Source: SG8-30 sp964406445 (lineage in GTDB: Bacteria; Pseudomonadota; Gammaproteobacteria; Steroidobacterales; Steroidobacteraceae). From it: DNA of 64,000 nucleotides. The notes beneath the pieces are model-generated. The model ran no database searches and had not been told where the DNA came from. It saw only the letters and a program-made list of their open reading frames with translations. The stretch spans positions 35,415-99,414 of the forward strand of contig CAYORU010000009.1 of NCBI GenBank assembly GCA_964406445.1, written 5' to 3'. The first letter of the stretch is position 1; each line of letters starts with the position of its first letter. Below are positions 7,863 to 16,323 of this stretch, in pieces. Both the position numbers and the translations under genes were made by a program.

Positions 7863-7996
7863 GCGGCGGGCCACCATGAACTCGATGCGGATGTCCCCTC
7901 GAGTTTCGCGGCGGGCCACCATGAACTCGAAGCGAATGTCCCCTCGAGTTTCGCGGCGGGCCACCATGAACTCGAAGGGAATGTCCCCTCGAGTTT
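7863..7996. repeat. three tandem 45-base repeats
   Basis: Units begin at 7863, 7908 and 7953 and differ at a few positions. Each contains a core AACTCGAAGCGAATGTCCCC (with substitutions in units 1 and 3) framed by AACTCGA and TCGAGTT. The same core occurs in the palindrome at 17809-17831. The array fills the space just after the phosphomannomutase stop codon. The remaining gap (7694-7862) shows no convincing gene. Confidence 0.85.
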
Positions 7997-8002
7997 GCGG
8001 GA

Positions 8003-9358
8003 TCAGGCGAAGCGGTCGAGCAGCGCGAGGATCTCGGCGGTGCGGTCCTGCATGAGGGTCGCGTCGCCGCGCGACTCGACGTTCAGGCGAACGAGAGGCT
8101 CGGTGTTCGACGAGCGCAGGTTGAAGCGCCAGCGCTCGAACTCGACGGAGAGGCCGTCGGTGCCGTCGACCGACAGCGCCCCGGGCAGGTAGCGCGCGCG
8201 CACGGCCTCGATCGCGCCCTTCTGGTCGGCGAGCTTGCGGTTGATCTCCCCGCTCGCCGGGAAGAGCTGCATGCGCCGCTCGACCAGCGAGGAGAACGGC
8301 GCGCCCGCCTCGGAGAGGATCTGGCCCATCACCAGCCAGGGGATGATGCCGCTGTCGCAGTAGGCGAAGTCGCGGAAGTAGTGGTGCGCGCTCATCTCGC
8401 CGCCGTACACGGCGTCCACCTCGCGCATGCGCTGCTTGATGAAGGCGTGGCCCGACTTGCACAGCACCGCCTCGCCGCCGCCCTCCTTCACGATCCCGAG
8501 CGTGTTCCAGGTGAGCCGCGGGTCGTGGACGATGCGCCCGCCGGGGAAGCGCTTCAGGAACACCGAGGCCAGCAGGCCCACGATGTAGTAGCCCTCGATG
8601 AACTCGCCTCGCTCGTCGAAGAAGAAGCAGCGGTCGAAGTCGCCGTCGAAGGCGATGCCCATCGCCGCGCGGCTGCGGCGCACGGCGTCGGCCGTCGCCT
8701 CGCGGTTCTCCTCGAGCATCGGGTTCGGCACGCCGTGCGGGAACGTCCCGTCCGGCTCGTGGTGCACCTTGACGAACTGGAACGGCAGGTCCTTCTCGAT
8801 CAGGTCGACGACGAGCCCAGCCCCGCCGTTGCCCGGGTTCGAGACGATGGTCAGCGGCTCGAGCTTCGCGCGGTCCACGTAGCTCAACAGGTGCTCGCGG
8901 TAAGTCGGCCGGATGTCCGTCGCGATCACCGTGCCCTTCCGGCCGCTCGCCGTGAACTTGCCGCCCTCGGCGAGCTTGCGGATGTCCTGCAGGCCCGTGT
9001 CGCCGCTGATCGGCCGCGACTGCTCGCGGACGAACTTCATGCCGTTGTAGTCCGGCGGGTTGTGGCTGGCGGTGACCATGATCCCGCCGTCGAGGCGCAT
9101 CGAGAAGGTCGCGAAGTACACGCCCTCGGTGCCGCAGAGGCCGATGTCCACCACGTCCACGCCAGAATCCGTGAGCCCGCGGACCAGCGCCTCGGCGAGC
9201 TCGGCGCTCGAGAGGCGGATGTCGCGGCCGACTGCGACCTTCTTCGGCCGCAGCCACTCGGCGTAGGCCCGGCCGATGGCGTAGGCCGACTCGGGGTTCA
9301 GCTCCTCGGGGATGCGCCCGCGGACGTCGTAGGCCTTGAAACAGTTGGAGAGGTTCAT
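8003..9358 (-). CDS. algC: phosphomannomutase/phosphoglucomutase
   Basis: 451 residues, full length. Interconverts mannose-6-P and mannose-1-P (and usually glucose-6-P/1-P), feeding GDP-mannose and UDP-glucose supply. Active-site phosphoserine loop TASHNPP (Ser98), metal-binding loop DGDFDR (residues 238-243), sugar-binding GGEMSAHHYF and the C-terminal phosphate loop RSSNTEPLVRLN are all present. The ATG at 9358 starts the canonical MNLSNCFKAYDVRG; upstream in-frame codons are discarded because they lie in hicB. The start is only four bases after the hicB stop, with no strong ribosome-binding site, so it may be translated by coupling to hicAB. Could equally be named manB. Confidence 0.93.
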   Translation of the reverse strand: MNLSNCFKAYDVRGRIPEELNPESAYAIGRAYAEWLRPKKVAVGRDIRLSSAELAEALVRGLTDSGVDVVDIGLCGTEGVYFATFSMRLDGGIMVTASHNPPDYNGMKFVREQSRPISGDTGLQDIRKLAEGGKFTASGRKGTVIATDIRPTYREHLLSYVDRAKLEPLTIVSNPGNGGAGLVVDLIEKDLPFQFVKVHHEPDGTFPHGVPNPMLEENREATADAVRRSRAAMGIAFDGDFDRCFFFDERGEFIEGYYIVGLLASVFLKRFPGGRIVHDPRLTWNTLGIVKEGGGEAVLCKSGHAFIKQRMREVDAVYGGEMSAHHYFRDFAYCDSGIIPWLVMGQILSEAGAPFSSLVERRMQLFPASGEINRKLADQKGAIEAVRARYLPGALSVDGTDGLSVEFERWRFNLRSSNTEPLVRLNVESRGDATLMQDRTAEILALLDRFA

Positions 9359-9362
9359 GGTG

Positions 9363-9575
9363 CTATGCGGCGACCTCGATGTACTCGACTCGACTTGAAG
9401 GGGCGGGCACCGGCAGGCCGTCGGCACGCAGGCCTTCGAGGTGCATCACGATGGCCTCCCGGATGCCACGCTCCGTATCCTCGACCGTGCGACCCGTGGC
9501 GACGCATCCTGGCAGGTCGGGCGCATAGGCCGAGAAGTTGTCGCCCGCATTCTCGATCACCACTGCGTAACGCAT
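9363..9575 (-). CDS. hicB: HicB-family antitoxin
   Basis: 70 residues of the HicB partial RNase-H-like fold: MRYAVVIENAGDNFSAYAPDLPGC, with the family's conserved AY.PDLPGC, then G.T.E.....REAI..HLEGL. No DNA-binding domain follows, so it is the short HicB form. It neutralises HicA by covering its active site. It lies nine bases after hicA, in toxin-first order, and its stop codon is four bases from the start of algC. Confidence 0.88.
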   Translation of the reverse strand: MRYAVVIENAGDNFSAYAPDLPGCVATGRTVEDTERGIREAIVMHLEGLRADGLPVPAPSSRVEYIEVAA

Positions 9576-9584
9576 ACGATCACC

Positions 9585-9773
9585 TCAACGGCCCAACCCT
9601 GCCTGCCTGAGAATACTCTTGAGCGTACCGGGCGCCAAATCATCACCGGGTCGACCGGCCACCGTGACGCGCCCCGGCTTGACCGGATGTTTCAGCTGCC
9701 GATGGCTGCCGCGATGGGCGACCTCCCGCCAGCCATCCTGCGCAAGCAACCGCATCACCTCGCGCACCTTCAT
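9585..9773 (-). CDS. hicA: HicA-family mRNA interferase toxin
   Basis: 62 residues with the double-stranded-RNA-binding-like HicA fold and the catalytic histidine in GSHRQLKHP; the rest of the motif (V.VAGRPGDDL.PGTLKSILRQAGL) is typical. HicA toxins cleave mRNA and stop translation. First gene of a hicA-hicB pair placed directly upstream of algC. Length is normal, so it is probably active. Confidence 0.88.
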   Translation of the reverse strand: MKVREVMRLLAQDGWREVAHRGSHRQLKHPVKPGRVTVAGRPGDDLAPGTLKSILRQAGLGR

Positions 9774-9850
9774 TCCCGCAGGCTGTCATGCCTGCGCAAC
9801 AAGGTGCCTTCGGCAATCCGACGCGTTCGCCCGGATTCCCGGTGTGACGC

Positions 9851-11038
9851 CTAGTGCGACCCGACAAACGACGCGATGCTGTCGACGACGTGCTGCAGCT
9901 GCTCCTCCGTGAGCTCCGGGTAGATCGGCAGCGCCAGCGTCTCGCGGGCGGCGCGGGCCGACTCGGGGCAGTCCTGCGGCGTGTAGCCGAGGTAGGCGAA
10001 GCACTCCTGCATGTGCAGGGGCACGGGATAGTAGACCTCGGTGCCGACCCCGCACTCGGCGAGGTGCGCGCGCAGCCCGTCGCGCTGGCGGACGCGGACG
10101 ACGTACTGGTTGTAGATGTGCCGGTAGCCAGCGAGCGCCACCGGCGTAACCACCTTGTTGGCGAGGCCCGCCGCCGCGAAGGCGCGATCGTAGAACGCCG
10201 CATTGCGCTGCCGCGCCGCGTGCCACTCGTCGAGGTGCCGGAGTTTCACGCGCAGCACCGCGGCCTGCAGCTCGTCGAGGCGGAAGTTGCCGCCGATCAG
10301 TGAGTTGTAGTACTTCGGCTCCATGCCGTGCACGCGCAGAATCCGCAGCTTCGCCGCGAGCGCCTCGTCGTTGGTGACGCACATGCCGGCGTCGCCGAAG
10401 GCGCCGAGGTTCTTGGTCGGGAAGAACGACAGGCAGCCGATGTCGCCCAGCGCGCCGACGCGGTGGCCGCCGGCGTACTCCGCGCCGATCGCCTGGGCGG
10501 CGTCCTCGATCACCCTCAGGCGGTAGCGGTTCGCGAGGTTGACGATCGGGCCCATGTCGGCCGCCTGGCCGTACAGGTGTACCGGCATGATCGCCCGGAC
10601 CTTGCCGCCGGTCGCGCGGTTGACCAGGTGACCGTCGCGCACCTCGCAGCGGTTCTCGACGAAGTCCCACAGCCTCGCCACGTCGATGTTGAAGCTGACC
10701 GGGTCGATGTCGAGGTAGACCGGGCGCGCGCCGGTGCGCGCGATCGTCCCGCCCGTGGCGAAGAACGTGTACGGCGAGGTCAGCACCTCGTCGCCCGGGC
10801 CGATGTCGAGCGCCATCAGCGCCACGAGCAGCGCGTCGGTGCCCGAGGACACGCCGATGCCGAACCGCGCCCCGCAGTAGGCCCCGACTTCCTCCTCGAG
10901 CGCCCGCACCGCGGGCCCGAGGATGAACATCTGCGAGGCCGCCACCTCGAGCATCGCCGCGTCGATCTCGTCCCTGAGAGTCTGGTACTGCGGCTTGAGG
11001 TCGAGCAGCGGGACGTGGAGCTTCTTGGGGCTGTTCAT
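9851..11038 (-). CDS. DegT/DnrJ/EryC1-family sugar aminotransferase
   Basis: 395 residues. A PLP enzyme that aminates a keto-sugar nucleotide. Motifs: SSGTDALLVALMALDIGPGD near residue 60, DIDPVSFNID, VIEDAAQAIGAEY, and the Schiff-base lysine in CLSFFPTKNLGAFGDAGM. The C-terminal EVYYPVPLH and LPIYPELTEEQ are standard. I start it at ATG 11038 (MNSPKKLHVPLLDLKPQY), where similarity begins. It is downstream of wecB and manC in the same direction, about 100 bases after wecB. The product could be a 3- or 4-amino sugar; the sequence alone does not decide. Confidence 0.88.
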   Translation of the reverse strand: MNSPKKLHVPLLDLKPQYQTLRDEIDAAMLEVAASQMFILGPAVRALEEEVGAYCGARFGIGVSSGTDALLVALMALDIGPGDEVLTSPYTFFATGGTIARTGARPVYLDIDPVSFNIDVARLWDFVENRCEVRDGHLVNRATGGKVRAIMPVHLYGQAADMGPIVNLANRYRLRVIEDAAQAIGAEYAGGHRVGALGDIGCLSFFPTKNLGAFGDAGMCVTNDEALAAKLRILRVHGMEPKYYNSLIGGNFRLDELQAAVLRVKLRHLDEWHAARQRNAAFYDRAFAAAGLANKVVTPVALAGYRHIYNQYVVRVRQRDGLRAHLAECGVGTEVYYPVPLHMQECFAYLGYTPQDCPESARAARETLALPIYPELTEEQLQHVVDSIASFVGSH

Positions 11039-11135
11039 GCCCGCCAGTATCGCTGAATGGCGACGGCGTTGCAGGCAGCCGGCCCCCGGGTCGGGCGCCG
11101 CAAGGCCCGGGCTACAGCGGTCGGGGCGCAGGAAT

Positions 11136-12224
11136 CTACAACCGGCGCTTGAGGGCGTCGACGCAGCGCGCCGCGCTGCGTCCATCCCACAGCGCGGGCT
11201 TGCGCCCGGTGGGCCAGCGGCCGGCGGCGGCCTCGGCGGCCTGCGCGACGAGTTCCTCGCGCCGCACCAGGCGGTTCGAGCCCTCGGTCACGGTGATCGG
11301 CCGCTCGGTATTCTCGCGCAGCGTCAGGCAGGGGATGCCGAGGTAGGTGGTCTCCTCCTGCACGCCGCCCGAGTCGGTGATCACGGCGGTCGCGCCGCTC
11401 ACGAGGTTCATGAACTGGATGTAGGGCATCGGCTCGACCAGCTTCACCTGGCCGCGCGTCAGGCGCCCCTCGAGGCCGAATTCGGCGAGCCGCTTGCGCG
11501 TGCGCGGGTGCACCGAGAAGACCAGCGGCAGCCCGAGCGAGACCTCGGCCAGCGCGTCGACGAGCTCGGTGAGCACGTTCGGGTCGTCGACGTTCGACGG
11601 GCGGTGCAGGGTCACGACGCCGTAGCGCCCGCCGTCGAGGCCCATGCCGGCGCGCGTGCCGGCCGCCTCGATCTTGTGGCGCATGAGCTCGTAGGAATCG
11701 ATCATGATGTTGCCGACGCGGTCGATGCGCGAGGCCGGCACGCCCTCGGCGAGCAGGTTCTCGTCGGCATCCGGCGATGGCGTCCAGAGCACGTCGGCGA
11801 TCGCATCCGTGACCAGCCGGTTGATCTCCTCCGGCATGCGCCGGTCGCGGCTCCGCAGGCCCGCCTCGAGGTGCACCACGGGGATCCAGAGCTTGGTGCC
11901 GACCATCGCGCAGGCGGCGGTGGAATTCACGTCGCCCACCACCACGATCCAGTCCGGGCGATCGGCGGTCGCGGCCTTCTCGTAGGCGATCATCACGCCG
12001 CCGGTCTGCTCGGCGTGGCTGCCGCTGCCGACGCCGAGGTGCACCTGCGGGCTCGGCATCTCGAGGTCGCGGAAGAAGGCGTCCGACATGTTCGGGTCGT
12101 AGTGCTGGCCGGTGTGGACGATGCGCGGCGTGGCCCAGCCCGCGCCGGCGAGCGCGTGGTAGAGCGGCGCGATCTTCATGAAGTTCGGCCGCGCGGCCGC
12201 GATCAGGTCGACCTTGACGCTCAT
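11136..12224 (-). CDS. wecB: UDP-N-acetylglucosamine 2-epimerase (non-hydrolysing)
   Basis: 362 residues. Converts UDP-GlcNAc to UDP-ManNAc. Motifs: AARPNFMKIAPLYHAL at the N-terminus, HTGQHYDPNMSDAFFRDL, VHLEAGLRSRDRRMPEEINR, LHRPSNVDDP and TDSGGVQEET, the UDP-binding and catalytic signatures of the WecB family. Start ATG 12224 overlaps the manC stop (ATGA, 12221-12224), so both are made from one message. UDP-ManNAc may be oxidised to ManNAcA for the WecG-like transferase at 25567. Confidence 0.92.
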   Translation of the reverse strand: MSVKVDLIAAARPNFMKIAPLYHALAGAGWATPRIVHTGQHYDPNMSDAFFRDLEMPSPQVHLGVGSGSHAEQTGGVMIAYEKAATADRPDWIVVVGDVNSTAACAMVGTKLWIPVVHLEAGLRSRDRRMPEEINRLVTDAIADVLWTPSPDADENLLAEGVPASRIDRVGNIMIDSYELMRHKIEAAGTRAGMGLDGGRYGVVTLHRPSNVDDPNVLTELVDALAEVSLGLPLVFSVHPRTRKRLAEFGLEGRLTRGQVKLVEPMPYIQFMNLVSGATAVITDSGGVQEETTYLGIPCLTLRENTERPITVTEGSNRLVRREELVAQAAEAAAGRWPTGRKPALWDGRSAARCVDALKRRL

Positions 12225-13642
12225 GAGCGGCCGTAGCGGTCTTCGAAGCGCACGATGTCGTCCTCGCCAAGGTAGCTGCCGGACTGGACCTCGACGATGT
12301 GCAGCGGAACCTTGCCGGGGTTGTCGATGCGGTGGGTGGCGCCGATCGGGATGAAGGTGGACTCGTTCTCCGAGAGCAGGAAGGTCTCCTCGCCGCGGGT
12401 GATGCGCGCCGTGCCGGAGACCACGACCCAGTGTTCGGCGCGGTGGTGGTGCATCTGCAGCGAGATCGAGGCGCCCGGCTTGACCGTCAGCCGCTTGACC
12501 TGGAAGCGCTCGCCGGAATCGAGGCTGTCGTAGCTGCCCCAGGGCCGGAACACCTCCCGGTGCAGGCCGGGCTCGCTGCGGCCCTCCTGCTTGAGCTTCT
12601 GCACCAGCAGCTTGACGTCCTGCACGCGCTCGCGCGGCGCGACCAGCACGGCGTCCTTGGTCTCGACGACCACGTGGCCGGCGAGCCCCACGGCCGCGAC
12701 CAGCCGGCTCGAGGAATACAGCAGGCAGTTCTCGGTGTCGACGCTCACGACGTCGCCGCGGGTGACGTTGCGGCTCCCGTCGGTCGGCAGCGCGTCCTGC
12801 AGCGAGGCCCAGGAGCCGACGTCGCTCCAGCCCGCCTCGAGCGGGATCACGGCCGCGTGGCCGGTCTTCTCCATCACCGCGTAGTCGATCGAGTCGGAGG
12901 GGCAGGCCGCGAACTGCTCGCGCGGCAGGCGGGTGAAGTCGAGGTCGCGCGCCGCGGCGGCGTAGGCCTTCTGGCAGGCCTCGCGGATGGCCGGCGCGAG
13001 GCGCGCGAGCTCATCGAGGTAGCGGCGCGCGGAGAGCAGGAACATGCCGCTGTTCCACAGGTACTCGCCGCTCGCCACGAACTCGGCGGCGCGCGCGGCG
13101 TCCGGCTTCTCGACGAACCGCGCGACCGGCACCACGGCGCCGGCGCCCTTGCCCTTCAGGATGTAGCCGTAGCCCGTCTCGGGCTGCGTCGGCACGATGC
13201 CGAAGGTGACGAGCCGGCCGTCGCGCGCGGCCGGCAGCGCCTCGACCACCGCGCGCCGGAACGCCGCGACGTCGCGGATCACGTGGTCGGCCGGCAGCAC
13301 CAGGAGCAGCGGATCGTCGCCCTGCCCCGCCCGCTCGAGCGCGGCCATGGCCGCCAGCGCGACCGCCGGCGCGGTGTTGCGGCCCACCGGCTCGAGCACG
13401 ATCGCCTGCGGCGTGACGCCCACCTGGCGCAGCTGCTCGGCCATCATGAATCGGTGTTCCTCGTTGCAGATCACGATCGGGCCGGCGGCGTCCGGCAGGC
13501 CCGCGGCCCGCAGCGCCGTCTCCTGGACCATGGTCCGCTCGCCCACGAGCGGCAGGAACTGCTTGGGATAGAACTCCCGGGACAGCGGCCACAGCCGCGT
13601 GCCCGAGCCGCCCGAGAGGATCACCGGTACGAGTGCAGTCAT
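12221..13642 (-). CDS. manC: mannose-1-phosphate guanylyltransferase / mannose-6-phosphate isomerase
   Basis: 473 residues, the bifunctional type II enzyme. The N-terminal nucleotidyltransferase shows GGSGTRLWPLS at residues 11-21 with KQFL after it. The C-terminal cupin isomerase domain carries SISLQMHHHRAEHWVVVSGT at about residues 390-410. It supplies two steps of GDP-mannose synthesis: fructose-6-P to mannose-6-P, and mannose-1-P to GDP-mannose. It heads a manC-wecB unit (four-base overlap). Upstream lies an imperfect palindromic repeat (13662-13719) that probably insulates it from the permease gene. Confidence 0.94.
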   Translation of the reverse strand: MTALVPVILSGGSGTRLWPLSREFYPKQFLPLVGERTMVQETALRAAGLPDAAGPIVICNEEHRFMMAEQLRQVGVTPQAIVLEPVGRNTAPAVALAAMAALERAGQGDDPLLLVLPADHVIRDVAAFRRAVVEALPAARDGRLVTFGIVPTQPETGYGYILKGKGAGAVVPVARFVEKPDAARAAEFVASGEYLWNSGMFLLSARRYLDELARLAPAIREACQKAYAAAARDLDFTRLPREQFAACPSDSIDYAVMEKTGHAAVIPLEAGWSDVGSWASLQDALPTDGSRNVTRGDVVSVDTENCLLYSSSRLVAAVGLAGHVVVETKDAVLVAPRERVQDVKLLVQKLKQEGRSEPGLHREVFRPWGSYDSLDSGERFQVKRLTVKPGASISLQMHHHRAEHWVVVSGTARITRGEETFLLSENESTFIPIGATHRIDNPGKVPLHIVEVQSGSYLGEDDIVRFEDRYGRS

Positions 13643-13661
13643 TCGACGCTTCCCGACAGCC

Positions 13662-13719
13662 CCGGAATGGGGACATTCCCTGTTTCTGCGCCGCGAAACC
13701 GGGGATGTCCCCGTTCCGG
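13662..13719. repeat. imperfect palindrome with GGGGACAT core
   Basis: Arms 13662-13686 and 13695-13719 are complementary at 22 of 25 positions around an eight-base loop, with the motifs GGAATGGGGACATTCCC and GGGGATGTCCCCGTTCC. It belongs with the other GGGGACATTC repeats in the window (7863-7996 and 17746-17831). It fills the gap between the permease stop and manC and could act as a transcript-end hairpin. Confidence 0.75.
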
Positions 13720-13727
13720 ACCGGGCC

Positions 13728-15497
13728 TCAGAAGGGCCAGACCCGCGGCACGACCAGGAGCGTAATGATGCCGCAAAGGACGTTGAGCGGCAGGCCGAAC
13801 CTCACGAAATCCATGAATCGGTAGCCGCCCGGCCCGTACACCATGAGGTTGGTCTGGTAGCCGATCGGGGTGATGAACCCGGCCGAGGCGGCGACCATGA
13901 TGGCGATCACGTAGGGCATGAAGTCCGCGCCCGCCGACTCGGCGACCGCGAGCGCGATCGGGAACATCATCACGCCGGCCGCGTTGTTCGTGATGAGCTC
14001 GGTGACCACCACCGTCACGAAGTACAGCGCCACGAGGCTCAGGAGCGGGCTGCCCTGGGCGATGTCGACGAGCCAGCCGCCGACGAGGCTCGCGGCGCCG
14101 GACTCGGTGAGCGCCACGCCGAGGGCGAACGAGGCCGCGATCCCCGCGACGATGTGGTACTCGATGCTGCGGCTCGCCTCCTGGGTCGACAGGCAGCCGG
14201 TCACCACCATGAGCCCGGCGGCGATGAACGAAGCCTCGAACAGCGGCACCCACTCGAGCGTCGCCGCGACCAGCATCAGCAGGAGGATGGCGAGCGCCAG
14301 CGGCGCCCGCCGGAAGTCCGGCGCCCGTGAATCGGACAGCGCGCTCACCAGCAGGAAGTCGCGGCTGTGCTTGTGCTTCTCCGCGAAATCCGGCCCGGCC
14401 TCGACGAGCAGCGTATCGCCGGGCTCGAAGACGATGTCGCCCACCTTGCCCGTCACGCGCGCGCCTTCGCGCGACACCGAGAGGATCGCCGCGCCGTAGC
14501 GGCTGCGGAAGTTGGTGCTGCGCACCGTCTGCTCGATCAGCGGCGAGGTCGGCGACAGCACGAGCTCGACCAGCTGCCGCTCGCGGCGCTTCAGGTTGAG
14601 GGTGTAGGACTGGTCCTCGGCGATGGTCAGTCCGGGCATGCGCCGCAGGTCCTTGATCGCGTCCACGACGCCCACGCAGGTCAGCCGGTCGTTGGACTCC
14701 AGCACGTGGTCGGGGCCGATCGCGGTCGTGAGCTGGCCACGCCGCTCGATCTCGAGCACGTACGCGCTCTGCAGGCTGCGCAGCCCGACCTCCGCGATGG
14801 TGCGGCCGACCAGCGGGCCGTTCGGGTGGATCACCGCCTCGAAGCTGTACTCGCGGGCGTTCTCGAGCTGCTGGATCGGCGCCTGCCGGTCCGGCAGCAG
14901 CCACTTCGAAGTGGTGAGCGCGTACACGAACCCGACCAGCGTCAGGGGCAGGCCCACCCAGATGAGGTCGAAGAGCCCGAGGTCGGTCTCCGGGTGCACC
15001 TGCAGCAGGAGCCCGTACACCGCGAGGTTAGTGCTGGTGCCGATCAGGGTGCACAGCCCGGCGAGGATCACCACGTTGTTCATCGGCAGCAGCAGCCGCG
15101 AGATCGAGAGGCCGTAGCGCGCGGCCCACTCCTGCGCGATCGGGATGAACATCGCCACCACGGGCGTGTTGTTGATGACCATCGAGAGCAGCCCGCCCGC
15201 CCCCATCAGCTTCGCCTGCGCGGACAGCAGGTTCTTCGGGCGGCCGAACACGAGCTGGGAGAACCACGCGATGGCGCCCGTCTCGCGCAGGCCGGCGACG
15301 ACCACGTACAGCGCCGCGATGGTCATGACGCCCGGGCTCGAGAAGCCGGAAAGCGCCTGGCTCGGGCTCACGATGCCGATGATCGAGAGCACGATCATCG
15401 CGCCCAGCAGGACCATCTCGGTCGGGGCCGGGGTCGAGGCGAGTATGACGAGGACCGTGGCGACGATGCCGAGGGTGACCCAGATTTCCCAAATCAC
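13728..15497 (-). CDS. SLC13-family anion permease with two RCK_C domains
   Basis: 589 residues from GTG 15497 (an in-frame ATG at 15557 would add 20 polar residues and is less likely). About 11-12 membrane helices. Between the two membrane halves (about residues 190-360) are two TrkA-C/RCK_C modules: VIHPNGPLVGRTIAEVGLR and LSPTSPLIEQTVRSTNFRSR. This architecture is typical of the DASS/SLC13 group that imports sulfate, dicarboxylates or similar anions. The late NNAAGVMMFPIA and TPIGYQTNLMVYGPGGYRF motifs fit. Substrate not decidable; sulfate for polymer decoration is one possibility. Confidence 0.85.
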   Translation of the reverse strand: MIWEIWVTLGIVATVLVILASTPAPTEMVLLGAMIVLSIIGIVSPSQALSGFSSPGVMTIAALYVVVAGLRETGAIAWFSQLVFGRPKNLLSAQAKLMGAGGLLSMVINNTPVVAMFIPIAQEWAARYGLSISRLLLPMNNVVILAGLCTLIGTSTNLAVYGLLLQVHPETDLGLFDLIWVGLPLTLVGFVYALTTSKWLLPDRQAPIQQLENAREYSFEAVIHPNGPLVGRTIAEVGLRSLQSAYVLEIERRGQLTTAIGPDHVLESNDRLTCVGVVDAIKDLRRMPGLTIAEDQSYTLNLKRRERQLVELVLSPTSPLIEQTVRSTNFRSRYGAAILSVSREGARVTGKVGDIVFEPGDTLLVEAGPDFAEKHKHSRDFLLVSALSDSRAPDFRRAPLALAILLLMLVAATLEWVPLFEASFIAAGLMVVTGCLSTQEASRSIEYHIVAGIAASFALGVALTESGAASLVGGWLVDIAQGSPLLSLVALYFVTVVVTELITNNAAGVMMFPIALAVAESAGADFMPYVIAIMVAASAGFITPIGYQTNLMVYGPGGYRFMDFVRFGLPLNVLCGIITLLVVPRVWPF

Positions 15498-15614
15498 GGT
15501 GCTACCCCCGGGGCGCTGTGTTCGATTTGTGCCGCAATTATCCCGAAAACGCTGCATGGGCGTTGGCCGGCCGACGTCACAGACGAAGCTTGCGACCCAG
15601 ACTTCGCCTCGACT

Positions 15615-15634
15615 AATCTAGCTGCAGCTAGATT
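15615..15634 (+). promoter_or_regulatory. 20-base perfect palindrome upstream of phd/PIN genes
   Basis: AATCTAGCTG followed directly by its reverse complement CAGCTAGATT, 28 bases before the antitoxin start. A perfect 20-base palindrome just before an AT-rich stretch is a strong candidate operator for the Phd-type antitoxin. No clear -35/-10 pair was picked out. Confidence 0.6.
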
Positions 15635-15661
15635 GATTAAATTTCTATGAGGCCAGAAATC

Positions 15662-15907
15662 ATGGACCGCACGGTCGGCGCCTTCGAAGCTAAAAACCGT
15701 CTTAGTGAGTTGCTTCAACTTGTTGAAAAAGGTGAAGAAGTTTTGATCACTCGCCATGGCCGACCAGTGGCAAGGCTGGTGCCCGCGACGGAGCAACAGT
15801 CCGAGCGCGTAAGACGTGCGATCGCGGAGTTACGCGAGTTTCGCAAGCACCACAGCTTGGGCGGCCTGAAGATCAAGGACCTGATCAACGAAGGGCGAAA
15901 GTATTGA
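15662..15907 (+). CDS. Phd/YefM-type antitoxin
   Basis: 81 residues: MDRTVGAFEAKNRLSELLQ followed by GEEVLITRHGRPVARLVP, the Phd/YefM N-terminal DNA-binding fold, then a helical toxin-binding tail. I choose the ATG at 15662 over the one at 15647 because GAGG (15649-15652) is correctly spaced only for 15662. Its stop overlaps the PIN toxin start (TTGA), and the operator-like palindrome at 15615-15634 lies just upstream. Confidence 0.87.
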   Translation: MDRTVGAFEAKNRLSELLQLVEKGEEVLITRHGRPVARLVPATEQQSERVRRAIAELREFRKHHSLGGLKIKDLINEGRKY

Positions 15908-16314
15908 CCCTGATCCTCGATGCGTCGGCGGCGATTGCGCTCGCGTTCCTCGATGGCGATCCGGGGCACGCCGCGAGAACGGAATCGGCGCTGGCGGAGG
16001 GTCGAGCCTTCGTCCCCCAGCACTGGAGCCTCGAGGTCGCAAACGGCGTGTTGGTGGCTCTCCGTCGCGGCCGCCTGTCGCCCGAGTCCGCGGATCGAGC
16101 CCGCGAACTCCTGCTTGCGCTGCCGGTCGAGGTCGACCCGGAGACTGCGGACGCGGCCTGGAGTCGGAGCTTCCTGCTTGCTGAACGCTTTAGCCTGACG
16201 GTCTACGACGCCGCCTATCTGGAACTCGCCTTGCGCCTTGACGGGACCCTCGCGACGCTCGACGAAGCGCTCGCCCGCGCCACGCGCGAGGCCGGCGCCA
16301 AGGTCCTCCGCTGA
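15904..16314 (+). CDS. PIN-domain ribonuclease toxin (VapC-like)
   Basis: 136 residues starting with TTG at 15904, which overlaps the antitoxin stop. PIN acidic residues are all present: LILDASA, SLEVANG, TVYDAAYLELA and TLDEALA. Members cleave specific tRNAs or other RNAs with Mg2+ or Mn2+. Paired with a Phd/YefM antitoxin, a common VapC partner. Convergent with ugd (nine bases apart). Confidence 0.87.
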   Translation: MTLILDASAAIALAFLDGDPGHAARTESALAEGRAFVPQHWSLEVANGVLVALRRGRLSPESADRARELLLALPVEVDPETADAAWSRSFLLAERFSLTVYDAAYLELALRLDGTLATLDEALARATREAGAKVLR

Positions 16315-16323
16315 CTTGGTCGC

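Noticed and set aside
7821..7875. tRNA-like string (GCGGATAGCTCAGCGCAATG...) before the tandem repeats
   Set aside because: Only the first 14 bases resemble a tRNA D-arm; no anticodon or T-arm follows and the ends do not pair.
7863..7996. CRISPR array
   Set aside because: Units are contiguous with no spacers and no cas gene is nearby.
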